A stretch of 64,000 nucleotides of DNA from Mycolicibacterium confluentis (GCF_010729895.1 NZ_AP022612.1:4278001-4342000), one strand, 5' to 3'. Shown: positions 1 to 9,430, counted from the first letter of the stretch. Numbers and translations: made by a program. Notes: generated from the letters alone by a model not told the origin.

Positions 1-3000
1 CCGATCACGGGCCTGCTGTCGGCAGTCACCCTCGGCACGCTCCTGGCCCCCAACGCGCCGTCGGACGCGAGCGACCTTCCCGCGACGTGGGCCGCGTTGG
101 CCTTCGTGCGCCGCCAGACGGACGACACCGCCGACCGGGTGCAGCAGGCACTCGATGAGCAGATCGTCACCACCGTACTGACGACCGCCGACGGCCCCTC
201 GACCACCGCGGTGGTCCGTCTTCCCTACAGCGTCAATGCCACCGCGATCATCAACTGGCTGGTCTACCAGCCCCTGCACGGCATCACACAGCTGATCATC
301 ACCAGCCCCATCGGTACCGCCGTCGCCGGCGTGATCAACCACGTCACCGGGGTGTACCTGATCGGCAACGGCGCCGACGGCACACTGGAGAACCCCAACG
401 GCGGTAACGGCGGACTCCTGATCGGTGACGGCGGCAAGGGCTTCGACGGCACCGCGTACGGCGTGGCCGGAGGCAACGGCGGCAACGCAGGCTGGTTCGG
501 CAACGGTGGCGCAGGTGGCGCGGGCTGGGCCGGCCTCGACGGCGGCAACGGCGGCAACGGCGGCTTCCTCCTCGGAATCGGCGGCAACGGCGGCACCGGC
601 GGCGCGGCCGCGGGCGGCAACTTGGGCTTCGACGGCGGCAACGGCGGGCACGGCGGCAATGCCACCGGCTGGTTGTTCGGCATCGGCGGCAGCGGCGGCC
701 AGGGCGGCGGCGGCGTCACCGGCGCGGCCGGTGCGGACGGCGACTGGCTGATCGACCACGGCAATGGCGCGGGCAACGGCGGCGACGGCGGCATCGGTGG
801 CGGTAACGGCGGTAAGGGTGGAAACGGCGGCAACGCAACCGGATTCCTCTTCGCCAACGGCGGCAACGGTGGACAGGGCGGTAACGCGGGCACCGGCGGC
901 GTTGGTGGTGCCGGCGCCGCAGGCGACGCGACCCATCTCATCGGCGGCAGTGGCGGCACCGGCGGCACGGGCGGCGGCACCGCAGGCCTCGGCGGCACGG
1001 CAGGCGTCGGAGGCGGGTTCCTCGCTCTCCTCGGCCACGCGGGTGCAGCAGGCATCGCCGGAACCCGCGGCACGGGCGGTGCCGGTGGCCGCGGTGGCGA
1101 CGGCTACGCCCTGATCTCCGGATCGGGCGCCACAGGAACTGCGACCGCCGGAGCGGGCGGCGCAGGCGGCGCCGGTTCGGAGGGCACCACCGCAGGAACC
1201 GGATTTGGCGGCGGCGGTGGCGGCGGCGGCGGCGGCGCCGTCATCCAAACGAGCAACGGCGGGACAGCCTCTGGTGTCGCGACCGGCGGAGCGGGCGGCG
1301 CCGGCGGCGCGGGTACGACGACCGCCGCCGGCGGCACCGGCGGCACCGGCGGGATCGGCCAGATCATCGCCGATGGCGCGGGCAGCAGCTCCGACGGTGA
1401 CGTCACCGGCGGTGACGGCGGCAATGGCGGCAGCAACGGTGGCACCGGTGGTGCCGGCGGCTTGGCGAGCATCAACGCCGGCGAAGCCGGAACCGCTGGC
1501 GGAACCGTCACCGGCGGACGAGGCGGCAACGGCACCAACGCCGGCATCGGCGGCAACGGCGGCTGGGCCGAGATCCAGGCCGGCTACCCGACCCTCAACC
1601 TGGTCGGGGGCACCGCCAGCGGCACCGCCACCGGCGGCAACGGCGGCAACGCCACCAACGCCGGCACTGGCGGCAACGGCGGCGGAGCACTCGTGATGGC
1701 CGCGGGCACCGGCGCCATCGCCACCGACAACGACGCCACCGGCGGCAACGGCGGTGCGGCCAGCGCCAGCGGCGCCACCGGCGGCGACGGCGGCTTCACC
1801 AACATCGCCGCCCTCAACGCCACCATCACCGGCAGCACCGCGACCTCCGGCCACGGCGGCGCAGGCAACGGCGGCAACGGCGGCAAGGGCGGCGACGGCT
1901 GGATCCAGGCCTACGACCCCGCAGGCCCGACAGGCACCGTCATCACCGACGGCACCTCCCACGCCGGAAACGGCGGCAACGGCGGCGCCAACGGCACCGG
2001 CGGCGCAACGGGCGGTGACGGCGGCGCCGGCGGCAACAGCACCTTCTGGAAGTTCGGCGGTCAGCAGTCCGACGGCGAGAGCACCTCCAGCGGCGCCGGC
2101 GGCCACGGCGGCAACGGCGGCGAATCCGGCGTCGGCGGCACCGGCAACGGCGGCAAGGGCGGGGCCGGCGGCCACGGCGGCAGCAGCACCTCCGGTTCCA
2201 CCGGCCACGGCGGCGCCGGCGGCAACGGCGGCAACGGCGGTGCCAACGGCGCGCTCGGCGGCAACGGCGGCGCAGGCGGCAACGGTGAAGGCGAAGGCGC
2301 CACCGGCGGTGACGGCGGCCAGGGCGGCGACGCCGGCACCTACGTCATCGCAGTCCTCAATGGCAACGGCGGCAACGGCGGCAACGGCGGCGCGGCCACC
2401 GTCCGCGGCACCAACGGCGGCACCGCCACCGGAACCGCCCAAGGCGGCAACGGCGGCAACGGCAGTGACGGCGACATCGACGGGAACCGCGGTGGCAACG
2501 GCGGTGTCGGCGGAGCCGCCGAGGTCCTCGCCAACGGCACCGGCAGCAGCGCCGCCGGCGAGGCGACCGGCGGTGACGGCGGCAACGGCGGCAGCAATGG
2601 CGCTGCGAGTGGTGCGGGCGGCTTCGCCGGCATCAATGCCGGCGAAGGCGGAACCGCCAGCGGAACCGCCACCGGTGGGCGCGGTGGAACCGGCACCAGC
2701 GGGGGCACCGGCGGCAACGGCGGCTGGGCCGAGATCCAGGCCGGCTACCCCACCCTCAACCTGACCGGCGGCACCGCCAGCGGCACCGCCACCGGCGGCA
2801 ACGGCGGCAACGCCACCAACGCCGGCACTGGCGGCAACGGCGGCGGAGCACTCGTGATGGCCGCGGGCACCGGCGCCATCGCCACCGACAACGACGCCAC
2901 CGGCGGCAACGGCGGTGCGGCCAGCGCCAGCGGCGCCACTGGCGGCGACGGCGGCTTCACCAACATCGCCGCCCTCAACGCCACCATCACCGGCGCCACC

Positions 3001-4686
3001 GCGACCTCCGGCCACGGCGGCGCAGGCAACGGCGGCAACGGCGGCAAGGGCGGCGACGGCTGGATTCAGGCCTACGACCCCGCAGGCCCCGCGGGCACCG
3101 TCATCACCGACGGCACCTCCCACGCCGGCAACGGCGGCAACGGCGGCGCCAACGGCAACGGCGGTGCCATCGGCGGCAACGGCGGCGCCGGCGGCAACAG
3201 CACCTTCTGGAAGTTCAACGGCCAGGAGTCGATCGGCGAGAGCACCTCCAGCGGCGCCGGCGGCCACGGCGGAGACGGCGGCGAATCCGGAGCGGCCGGC
3301 AACGGCGGTGCCGGCGGGGCCGGCGGCCACGGCGGCAGCAGCACCTCCGGTTCCACCGGCCACGGCGGCGACGGCGGCGACGGCGGCAACGGCGGCAACG
3401 GCACCCTCGGCGGCAACGGCGGCGCAGGCGGCAACGGCGTCGGCGAAGGCGCCACCGGTGGCAACGGCGGCCAGGGCGGCAACGGCGGTGCCGGCGGCCT
3501 GGCCTTGTTGGGCAAGGGCGGCAACGGCGGCAACGGCGGCGCGGCCATCGTGCTGGGCACCAACGGCGGCACCGCCACCGGAACCGCCCAAGGCGGCAAC
3601 GGCGGCAACGGCGGCGACGGCGGCGACGGCCTCTTGGGCTTCGCCGGCGGCAACGGCGGTGTCGGCGGGGCCGCCGAGGTCCTCGCCTCCGGCGCGGGCA
3701 GCAGCGCCGTCGGCGACGCGGTCGGCGGCGCGGGTGGCGACGCGGTCGGCTCGGGCACCGGCGGCAACGGTGGCAAGGGCTCCCTCAAGGCTGAGGGCGC
3801 CAACAGCTCCGTGAGCGGCACCGGCACCGGCGGCAACGGTGGCGACGGTATCGACGGCGGCAAGGGCGGCAACGGCTCCATCGGCCAGATCTACGCCATC
3901 GCGAACGGCACTGCAGACGGCGATGCCACCGGAGGCTCCGGCGGCACCGCGACCGGTGTCGGCAGCGTCGGGGGCAACGGCGGCGCGGCCTGGGTCCAGG
4001 GTGGTTGGGGCAGCACCGGTAAGGCCACCGGCACCGCACTCGGCGGCACCGGCGGCGGTGCCGTCAACGGCGGCAAGGGCGGTAACGGCGGAGAAGCCCT
4101 GGTGATGGGCTTCGGCACCGTCGGCGTGGCCAACGGCACGGCCACCGGCGGCACCGGCGGCGCCTCCTTCACCGCGGACGCCATCGGCGGCAACGGCGGC
4201 TCCGGCCACGTCACCGCCTCGTTCGGCAGCGTCGACGGCAGCGGCACGGGTGGCGACGGCGGCGCCGGACTCGGCGGCAACGGCGGCACCGGCGGCCAAG
4301 GGTGGGTCACGGTCGACTCCTCCGTAGGCGCCGTCGTCGATGGCACCTCGATCGGCGGCAACGGCGGCGACGGCGGCCTGAACGGCACGAACGGGGCACG
4401 CGGCGGCAACGGCGGCAGGGGCGGCCACGCCGGGGTCCAGGCCACCGGCGGCGTCACCCTCACCGGGTTGACGTCCACCGGCGGCGACGGCGGCAACGGT
4501 GGCGATGGCGGCACCTTCGTGACCTCGGCCGCCTCGGGAGCGGGCGGCAACGGCGGCGCCGGCGGTGAGGGTGGCGCCATCTTCAGCAACCTCGCCGGTC
4601 ACGGTGGGGACGGGACCGACGGCACCAACGGCGGCGCCGACGGCACCGTCGGGACCAATGGCGCCAACGGCGCCACCAATCCCTGA
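1..4686 (+). CDS. PGRS-repeat (glycine-rich) protein, 5' end outside window
   Basis: The frame is open from base 1, so the gene starts upstream of the window; the first in-frame TTG/GTG codons inside the window are unlikely to be the true start. About 110 non-repetitive residues, including NWLVYQPLHG and an INSPLG-like ITSPIG segment, precede the repeats. The remaining ~1,400 residues are Gly-Gly-Asn/Gly-Gly-X repeats (GGNGGNGG, GGAGG) of the PGRS type, with a run of ten glycines near nt 1206-1236. No PE domain is visible, but the N-terminus is missing, so PE membership cannot be judged. PGRS proteins are usually cell-envelope associated or secreted; the function here is unknown. The repeat region contains a large tandem duplication (annotated separately). 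The gene ends in TGA just before a strong hairpin. Antisense proline-rich frames are artefacts of the repeats. Confidence 0.9.
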   Translation, partial: PITGLLSAVTLGTLLAPNAPSDASDLPATWAALAFVRRQTDDTADRVQQALDEQIVTTVLTTADGPSTTAVVRLPYSVNATAIINWLVYQPLHGITQLIITSPIGTAVAGVINHVTGVYLIGNGADGTLENPNGGNGGLLIGDGGKGFDGTAYGVAGGNGGNAGWFGNGGAGGAGWAGLDGGNGGNGGFLLGIGGNGGTGGAAAGGNLGFDGGNGGHGGNATGWLFGIGGSGGQGGGGVTGAAGADGDWLIDHGNGAGNGGDGGIGGGNGGKGGNGGNATGFLFANGGNGGQGGNAGTGGVGGAGAAGDATHLIGGSGGTGGTGGGTAGLGGTAGVGGGFLALLGHAGAAGIAGTRGTGGAGGRGGDGYALISGSGATGTATAGAGGAGGAGSEGTTAGTGFGGGGGGGGGGAVIQTSNGGTASGVATGGAGGAGGAGTTTAAGGTGGTGGIGQIIADGAGSSSDGDVTGGDGGNGGSNGGTGGAGGLASINAGEAGTAGGTVTGGRGGNGTNAGIGGNGGWAEIQAGYPTLNLVGGTASGTATGGNGGNATNAGTGGNGGGALVMAAGTGAIATDNDATGGNGGAASASGATGGDGGFTNIAALNATITGSTATSGHGGAGNGGNGGKGGDGWIQAYDPAGPTGTVITDGTSHAGNGGNGGANGTGGATGGDGGAGGNSTFWKFGGQQSDGESTSSGAGGHGGNGGESGVGGTGNGGKGGAGGHGGSSTSGSTGHGGAGGNGGNGGANGALGGNGGAGGNGEGEGATGGDGGQGGDAGTYVIAVLNGNGGNGGNGGAATVRGTNGGTATGTAQGGNGGNGSDGDIDGNRGGNGGVGGAAEVLANGTGSSAAGEATGGDGGNGGSNGAASGAGGFAGINAGEGGTASGTATGGRGGTGTSGGTGGNGGWAEIQAGYPTLNLTGGTASGTATGGNGGNATNAGTGGNGGGALVMAAGTGAIATDNDATGGNGGAASASGATGGDGGFTNIAALNATITGATATSGHGGAGNGGNGGKGGDGWIQAYDPAGPAGTVITDGTSHAGNGGNGGANGNGGAIGGNGGAGGNSTFWKFNGQESIGESTSSGAGGHGGDGGESGAAGNGGAGGAGGHGGSSTSGSTGHGGDGGDGGNGGNGTLGGNGGAGGNGVGEGATGGNGGQGGNGGAGGLALLGKGGNGGNGGAAIVLGTNGGTATGTAQGGNGGNGGDGGDGLLGFAGGNGGVGGAAEVLASGAGSSAVGDAVGGAGGDAVGSGTGGNGGKGSLKAEGANSSVSGTGTGGNGGDGIDGGKGGNGSIGQIYAIANGTADGDATGGSGGTATGVGSVGGNGGAAWVQGGWGSTGKATGTALGGTGGGAVNGGKGGNGGEALVMGFGTVGVANGTATGGTGGASFTADAIGGNGGSGHVTASFGSVDGSGTGGDGGAGLGGNGGTGGQGWVTVDSSVGAVVDGTSIGGNGGDGGLNGTNGARGGNGGRGGHAGVQATGGVTLTGLTSTGGDGGNGGDGGTFVTSAASGAGGNGGAGGEGGAIFSNLAGHGGDGTDGTNGGADGTVGTNGANGATNP
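1381..2541 (+). repeat. PGRS tandem duplication, unit 1 (387 codons)
   Basis: This in-frame unit of 1161 bases begins with GGCAGCAGC (Gly-Ser-Ser) and is followed directly by a second copy. The stretch around WAEIQAGYPTLNL and ALVMAAGTGAIATDND is nearly identical to the copy 1161 bases downstream, with only scattered substitutions over several hundred bases. This suggests a recent unequal crossover. Confidence 0.85.
2542..3696 (+). repeat. PGRS tandem duplication, unit 2 (385 codons)
   Basis: Second copy of the unit, starting with the same Gly-Ser-Ser codons. It is two codons shorter than unit 1 because of a net six-base indel. A degenerate third occurrence of the boundary motif (GGCAGCAGC) follows at 3697, marking the end of the unit. 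Confidence 0.85.
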
Positions 4687-4701
4687 CCGGAAGCGACTGG
4701 A

Positions 4702-4730
4702 GGGCCCCGCACACCGGGTGTGCGGGGCCC
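4702..4730 (+). terminator. Strong hairpin terminator after the PGRS gene
   Basis: A perfect 13-bp stem, GGGCCCCGCACAC paired with GTGTGCGGGGCCC, with a 3-base loop, starts 15 bases after the stop codon. There is no U-tract, which is common for mycobacterial intrinsic terminators. Confidence 0.85.
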
Positions 4731-4807
4731 TTCCCGCGTCGTGACGTGCACCGATGACGAACGTCACCCGACACGCGGTCCGGACACGCCGAGCGAACAT
4801 GCATCCG

Positions 4808-4828
4808 GCGAACCGGTTCGCGTACATT
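4808..4828 (+). promoter_or_regulatory. Perfect palindrome plus -10 in front of the helicase gene
   Basis: GCGAACCGGTTCGC at 4808-4821 is a perfect 14-bp palindrome. It is followed after one base by TACATT (4823-4828), a TANNNT-type -10. The predicted transcript would start near 4835 and carry a Shine-Dalgarno sequence at 4841-4849. A dyad in the -35/-10 spacer is a typical repressor position. The arms resemble mycobacterial SOS half-sites (CGAAC/GTTCG) but are 2 rather than 4 bases apart. Confidence 0.55.
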
Positions 4829-4855
4829 TCCTTCCCGGCAGAGAGGAGGCCATGG

Positions 4856-6553
4856 GTGCGGGCTGAAGCAGCGCCCAGCACCCAGGGTTTGCGGGGCTGG
4901 CAGAGACGAGCGCTGGTCAAGTACCTGACCGCGAAACCGCGCGACTTCCTCGCCGTGGCCACCCCTGGTGCAGGCAAGACAACGTTTGCCCTGCGCATCG
5001 CGGCAGAATTGTTGGCCGAGGGCACGGTCAGCAAGATCACCGTCGTCGTCCCCACCGAACACCTCAAGGTGCAGTGGGCCGCGTCGGCCGCGCGTATGGG
5101 CATCGCCCTGGACCCGAAGTTCAGCAACTCCTCGGCACAGACCTCCTCGGAGTACCACGGTGTCGTCGTCACTTACGCCCAGGTCGCCAGCCATCCGACG
5201 CGGCACCGGGTGCGCACCGAGAACCACAAGACCCTGGTGATCTTCGACGAGATCCACCACGGCGGCGACGCCAAAAGTTGGGGCGAGGGCATGCGGGAGG
5301 CCTTCGACGACGCGACGCGGCGCCTGTCGCTGACCGGTACCCCGTTCCGCAGCGACGACAGCCCCATCCCGTTCGTCAACTACGAGACCGGATCCGACGG
5401 TCACGCCCGCTCGCAGGCCGACCACATCTACGGCTACGCCGACGCCCTGGCCGACGGCGTGGTGCGACCCGTCGTGTTCATGGCCTACTCCGGCGAGGCC
5501 CGCTGGCGCGACAGCGCGGGCGAGGAGCATGCGGCGCGCCTGGGTGAACCCCTGACCGCCGAGCAGACCGCGCGCGCGTGGCGCACCGCCCTCAACCCGA
5601 CCGGTGACTGGATGCCCGCGGTGATCGCGGCGGCCGATCGCCGCCTGAACCAGTTGCGCGAGCACGTGCCCGATGCCGGCGGCATGATCATCGCCACCGA
5701 TCAGACCGCCGCGAGGGCCTACGCGGACCTGCTGCTGAAGATCACCGGCCAGGCCCCGACCGTGGTGCTCTCCGACGACCCCGGCTCCTCGGACCGCATC
5801 AGCGAGTTCTCCGCGGCAAGCACCAAGTGGATGGTCGCGGTCCGCATGGTTTCCGAGGGTGTCGACGTGCCGCGACTGTCGGTCGGCGTGTACGCCACGA
5901 GCGCGTCGACGCCGCTGTTCTTCGCCCAGGCCATCGGCCGCTTCGTGCGCTCCCGCCGGCCCGGTGAGACGGCCAGCATCTTCCTGCCGTCGGTGCCCAA
6001 CCTGCTTCAGTTGGCCAGCGAGCTCGAAGAGCAGCGCAACCACGTGCTGGGCAAGCCGCATCGTCCCCAGGAGGACGATCCGCTCGAGGAGGCCCTGCGC
6101 GAGCAGCGCAAGGACGAGCCGGGCGAGATGGAGAACGGCTTCGAGTCGCTGGGCGCCGATGCCGAACTCGATCAGGTGATCTTCGACGGGGCGTCGTTCG
6201 GCACCGCGACCCCGGCAGGCAGCGAGGAGGAGGCCGACTACCTCGGCATCCCCGGTCTGCTGGACGCCAGCCAGATGCGCGACCTGCTGAGCCGGCGCCA
6301 GGATGAGCAGCTCCAAAAGCGCACGGCCTCAGGCGAACTGCCGCAGCTCGCGTCGACGCACGGCCAACTGCGCGAGTTGCGCCGCGAACTCAACGCGCTG
6401 GTGTCGGCGACCCACCACAAATCGGGTAAGCCCCACGGCTGGATTCACAACGAACTTCGGCGCCGCTGCGGCGGCCCGCCGGTTGCGGCGGCCAGCCGCG
6501 AACAGCTGAAGGAACGCATCGACGCGGTCCGCATCCTGAACCGCGAACTCTAA
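4856..6553 (+). CDS. DEAD/DEAH-like superfamily 2 helicase
   Basis: A 565-residue SF2 helicase-type ATPase. Visible motifs are Walker A GAGKT (~38-42), a DEIH motif II (~131-134), motif III LTGTPFR (~159-165), motif V SEGVDVP (~333) and motif VI QAIGRFVRSR (~358-367). The C-terminal third is charged and probably helical. Start choice: GTG 4856 has GAGAGGAGG six bases upstream; an in-frame ATG at 4754 lies upstream of the likely TSS and lacks such a site. No partner gene is adjacent, so nucleic-acid substrate and pathway cannot be named; DNA or RNA remodelling is the general inference. The 3' end overlaps the convergent HAD gene by 4 nt. A palindrome precedes it, so it may be specifically regulated. 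Confidence 0.85.
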   Translation: MRAEAAPSTQGLRGWQRRALVKYLTAKPRDFLAVATPGAGKTTFALRIAAELLAEGTVSKITVVVPTEHLKVQWAASAARMGIALDPKFSNSSAQTSSEYHGVVVTYAQVASHPTRHRVRTENHKTLVIFDEIHHGGDAKSWGEGMREAFDDATRRLSLTGTPFRSDDSPIPFVNYETGSDGHARSQADHIYGYADALADGVVRPVVFMAYSGEARWRDSAGEEHAARLGEPLTAEQTARAWRTALNPTGDWMPAVIAAADRRLNQLREHVPDAGGMIIATDQTAARAYADLLLKITGQAPTVVLSDDPGSSDRISEFSAASTKWMVAVRMVSEGVDVPRLSVGVYATSASTPLFFAQAIGRFVRSRRPGETASIFLPSVPNLLQLASELEEQRNHVLGKPHRPQEDDPLEEALREQRKDEPGEMENGFESLGADAELDQVIFDGASFGTATPAGSEEEADYLGIPGLLDASQMRDLLSRRQDEQLQKRTASGELPQLASTHGQLRELRRELNALVSATHHKSGKPHGWIHNELRRRCGGPPVAAASREQLKERIDAVRILNREL

Positions 6554-7365
6554 AGACCCAGCAGCTCCGGCAGGTCGGCCACCGAGTCGATGACGTGGTT
6601 GGGCTGCATCGCGAATTCGTCTGCGGCCCAACGATCCAGCGTCGCCTGGCGGAACTTCCCGGTGCGCACCAGCACACCGGTCATGCCCACAACCTGGCCC
6701 GCGAGCACATCGTTGTTCAGATCGTCGCCGACGATGTACATCTCGTCGGGCTCGACGCCCAGGCGTGCGGCCGAAGCCAGGAAGCCCTCGGGCGCAGGCT
6801 TGCCGACGGCCGTGGCCTTGCGCCCGCTGACCTCCTCCATGCCCAACAGGTACATGCCGGTGTCGATGCGCAGGCCCTCGGTCGTCGTCCACGAGGTGCT
6901 GCGGTGCATGGCCACCACCGGAACTCCTTGCGCCATCCAGTCATAGACCCAGGACAGCGTCACATGGTCGTACTCGGGTCCGGCCCCACCGAGCAGCACG
7001 ACGTCCGGGGTGTCGGGCATCGGGCCGCCACGGGTGTCGACGGACGCGACGATGTCGATGCCCGGCATGTCGTCGGAGATGTCACCGCTGTTGACCAGGA
7101 AGCAGCGCGCGTCGGGGTACCGGTCACGAACGAAGTCGGCAGTCAGCACGGCCGCCGTGACCACCTCGTCGGGTGAGACGGCCATTCCCGCCGCGGTGAG
7201 CAGGTCGGCGATCTGCACCCGGGTCCGGGTCGTGGTGTTGGTCAGATACGAGCGCGCGATCTGCTGCTCCGACAGCGTTCGCAACGTCGCCGCCGCACCC
7301 TCGATCGGCTTCCATGACGTCACGAGCACACCGTCGATGTCGAAAAGCACTCCGCCGATGGCCAT
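6550..7365 (-). CDS. HAD superfamily IIA phosphatase
   Basis: A 271-residue HAD hydrolase of the IIA (NagD/LHPP-like) subclass. Motif I is FDIDGVLV near the N-terminus, motif II is YLTNTTT (~40-46), motif III Lys is in VGKPAPEGFL, and motif IV is VGDDLNNDVL. Such enzymes dephosphorylate small phosphorylated metabolites via an Asp nucleophile; the substrate here is unknown. The start is well supported: TAACCT on the minus strand (7377-7372) puts transcription +1 exactly on the A of ATG, so the mRNA is probably leaderless. Convergent 4-nt overlap with the helicase gene. Confidence 0.88.
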   Translation of the reverse strand: MAIGGVLFDIDGVLVTSWKPIEGAAATLRTLSEQQIARSYLTNTTTRTRVQIADLLTAAGMAVSPDEVVTAAVLTADFVRDRYPDARCFLVNSGDISDDMPGIDIVASVDTRGGPMPDTPDVVLLGGAGPEYDHVTLSWVYDWMAQGVPVVAMHRSTSWTTTEGLRIDTGMYLLGMEEVSGRKATAVGKPAPEGFLASAARLGVEPDEMYIVGDDLNNDVLAGQVVGMTGVLVRTGKFRQATLDRWAADEFAMQPNHVIDSVADLPELLGL

Positions 7366-7371
7366 GCTGCG

Positions 7372-7377
7372 AGGTTA
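7372..7377 (-). promoter_or_regulatory. -10 hexamer TAACCT, leaderless start of the HAD gene
   Basis: TAACCT matches the mycobacterial TANNNT -10. Its last T at -7 places +1 at 7365, the A of the ATG. Confidence 0.6.
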
Positions 7378-7409
7378 TGCGCCCACCATCGACGCGCAAG
7401 TCGGGGGTC

Positions 7410-8891
7410 CTAAGAGTGAGCCCAGACACTCTCGGCGACCCACGGCGAAGCCTGCCCCGCGATCGCCCAGGCCTGCTCGGCGGGCACGTCGATCAGGACG
7501 TACCGCTTGGTGCCCGCCGCGGTCGCGGCCACCAGGGTGGCGACACCGGCTCGGCGCTGGAACCACGTCTGGCGCACAGTCCACCCGATGATGCCCGCAG
7601 TCGAGATGCAATCCCGTCGCCGTTCGACACTCCCACTTCCGGCCACCAACCAGGCCCCGTCCACGCGATGCCCGAGGGCCCGCACGCGGTCGAAAGCCAA
7701 TGCGGCACTGCCCGCGAGCACAGCCAGCCACAGCGGCCAGAGCCAGAACGGCGCTCCCCCAGTCACATCGGCGACCAGCAGCACAACGGCCGCCAGCGCG
7801 GGCACCACCATGGCCCGCACCCAACGTCGGCGCGCCGCGGCGGGGCCGTGGGACACCAGGGCACCCGTCACCACATCGGGCCGTTCCACCAGACCGGTGA
7901 GCACGCGCCGCGCCGTGTCCGCGGGGCACGGCGGCAGCAGCAGCGACGACTCCCCCGTCCCACCGACACCGGTCATCACGGCATCCAGGCGGGCACCGCC
8001 GAAGGCGCGCACCAACAGGGGTTCGCGCAGGGTGCCGCCACGCAGGCGGCTCAGGTCGTAGGTGCGCTCACGCACGCGCAGAAGACCATGGACCAGGTGC
8101 AGCGTCTCGGCCCGCCGCGTCAAGACGAGATTGCCGTACGTCACCAGTGACCGGCCCACCGCCAGCACCACCGACAGCAGCACCACCGCCGTCACCACGA
8201 CAGCGACCGCGGTCGCCACGCCGACGCGCGCGGCGGCATCCAACCCGGACTGCACCGCATCGGAACTGCGCAACGCCTCACCGAACCCCGCCTGGTACAC
8301 CAGGCCCACTCCCGCCGAGACCGCCACCAGACCCGAGAAACTCAGCGGGCTGTAGCGCAGCCAGGCCGGCCGCCACGCGGCGAGCACCACCCCATCAGAA
8401 CCCCGCTGCGGTTCCGTCGACGCCAGCGAGTCCGCGAGCAGGACGGCCCGCAGTCCCGGCACCTGATCCGACGGCACCGCGTCGAGCTCGAAAACACCGG
8501 CGCCGGTGGCCTGCTGACCCGTGGTCACCCGCACCACCGTCAGTCCGAGCAGCCGGTGCAGAGGGCGCGCATCGGTCTGCACCGAACGAATTCTGTTCCG
8601 CGGCACGGACAGTGTGTTGCGCTGCAGCACCCCGGTGCGCAGCGCGACGTTCTCGGCGTCGATGCGGTAGGTGGTGGTGAACCAGCGCGCCAGGCCCATC
8701 GCCACGATGAGACCCACGCCGAGCAGCGACCAGAGCGGGTTCTGGGTGGCCGAACCCAGCACGATCGAACCGATCACCAGCGGCAGTTGGCGCAGCACCT
8801 CATGCACGGGGTGCACCAGCAGCATGCGTGGGGAGAGGCGGCGCCAGCCCGCGCTGTCCGTATCGGCGGCGTTCACCGTCGCGCCGGTCAT
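7410..8891 (-). CDS. PH-domain membrane protein (YdbT-like, double bPH2 domain)
   Basis: A 493-residue membrane protein of the bacterial PH-domain (YdbT/DUF304) family. An N-terminal TM pair (~38-70) is followed by a PH segment (TTYRIDAENVALRTG, RNRIRSVQTD), a second TM block, a second PH segment (LTRRAETLHLVHGLL) and a third C-terminal TM-PH segment ending in SPWVAESVW. The start is ATG 8891, which overlaps the stop of the upstream PH gene as ATGA; longer upstream frames merely run through that gene. The pair is probably translationally coupled and may form a membrane complex. Function is unknown; in Bacillus subtilis, YdbS/YdbT are linked to bacteriocin resistance. Confidence 0.85.
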   Translation of the reverse strand: MTGATVNAADTDSAGWRRLSPRMLLVHPVHEVLRQLPLVIGSIVLGSATQNPLWSLLGVGLIVAMGLARWFTTTYRIDAENVALRTGVLQRNTLSVPRNRIRSVQTDARPLHRLLGLTVVRVTTGQQATGAGVFELDAVPSDQVPGLRAVLLADSLASTEPQRGSDGVVLAAWRPAWLRYSPLSFSGLVAVSAGVGLVYQAGFGEALRSSDAVQSGLDAAARVGVATAVAVVVTAVVLLSVVLAVGRSLVTYGNLVLTRRAETLHLVHGLLRVRERTYDLSRLRGGTLREPLLVRAFGGARLDAVMTGVGGTGESSLLLPPCPADTARRVLTGLVERPDVVTGALVSHGPAAARRRWVRAMVVPALAAVVLLVADVTGGAPFWLWPLWLAVLAGSAALAFDRVRALGHRVDGAWLVAGSGSVERRRDCISTAGIIGWTVRQTWFQRRAGVATLVAATAAGTKRYVLIDVPAEQAWAIAGQASPWVAESVWAHS

Positions 8892-9379
8892 GTCGCGTCG
8901 TGCACGCCGAGCGCGGCGATATCGGTCAACTGCGCCACGATCTGGTCGGCCACGGTCTGATCCAAGGCGACGATGTGCACCGCGCCGGCCGAGGATGCCG
9001 TCGTGACGGACACGTTCGCCAACCCGAACAGCCGGTCGACGGGCCCGCGGTAGGAGTCGACGGTCTGGACGCGTGAGATGGGGGCGATGCGCCTCTCCTG
9101 CACCAGCCACCCGGTGCGCGTGTAGACCGCGTGCGGGCTGATCGCCCAGCGGTGCACGCGATATCGCCACAGCGGGACCACCACGACGCCCAGCACCGCG
9201 CCGACCACCGTGGTCACGGCCGCGACCGCGTGCAGCCACAGCAGGCGATGGTCCACGACGAACCAGATGAGTTGCCCGAGCGCGAGCACCAGCCACGGAA
9301 TCGCGGCGCCGGTCGCCCACGCGAGAGGCGCCCGACGGCTCGGTGGGTTGGCCGGGTCGACCAGCCGAACTTCAGACAT
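8888..9379 (-). CDS. PH-domain membrane protein (YdbS-like, single bPH2 domain)
   Basis: A 163-residue protein with two TM helices (~22-42 and ~48-68) and one PH-type domain (HAVYTRTGWLVQERR, RVQTVDSYRGPVDR, NVSVTTASSAGAVHI). It is the typical small partner of the larger PH protein encoded directly downstream, with a 4-nt ATGA overlap. Divergently oriented from the SDR gene. Function unknown. Confidence 0.85.
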   Translation of the reverse strand: MSEVRLVDPANPPSRRAPLAWATGAAIPWLVLALGQLIWFVVDHRLLWLHAVAAVTTVVGAVLGVVVVPLWRYRVHRWAISPHAVYTRTGWLVQERRIAPISRVQTVDSYRGPVDRLFGLANVSVTTASSAGAVHIVALDQTVADQIVAQLTDIAALGVHDAT

Positions 9380-9424
9380 CAGCCCAGACTGCTATGCAGG
9401 TGCCCGCCACGTCCACCGCCGCCG

Positions 9425-9430
9425 TATGTT
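9425..9430 (+). promoter_or_regulatory. -10 hexamer TATGTT, leaderless start of the SDR gene
   Basis: TATGTT followed by exactly six bases and ATG places +1 on the start codon at 9437. Confidence 0.6.

Noticed and set aside
264..4589. Long proline-rich and alanine-rich frames antisense or shifted to the PGRS gene
   Set aside because: They mirror the GGC/GGN repeats in other frames and have no start signals or domain content.
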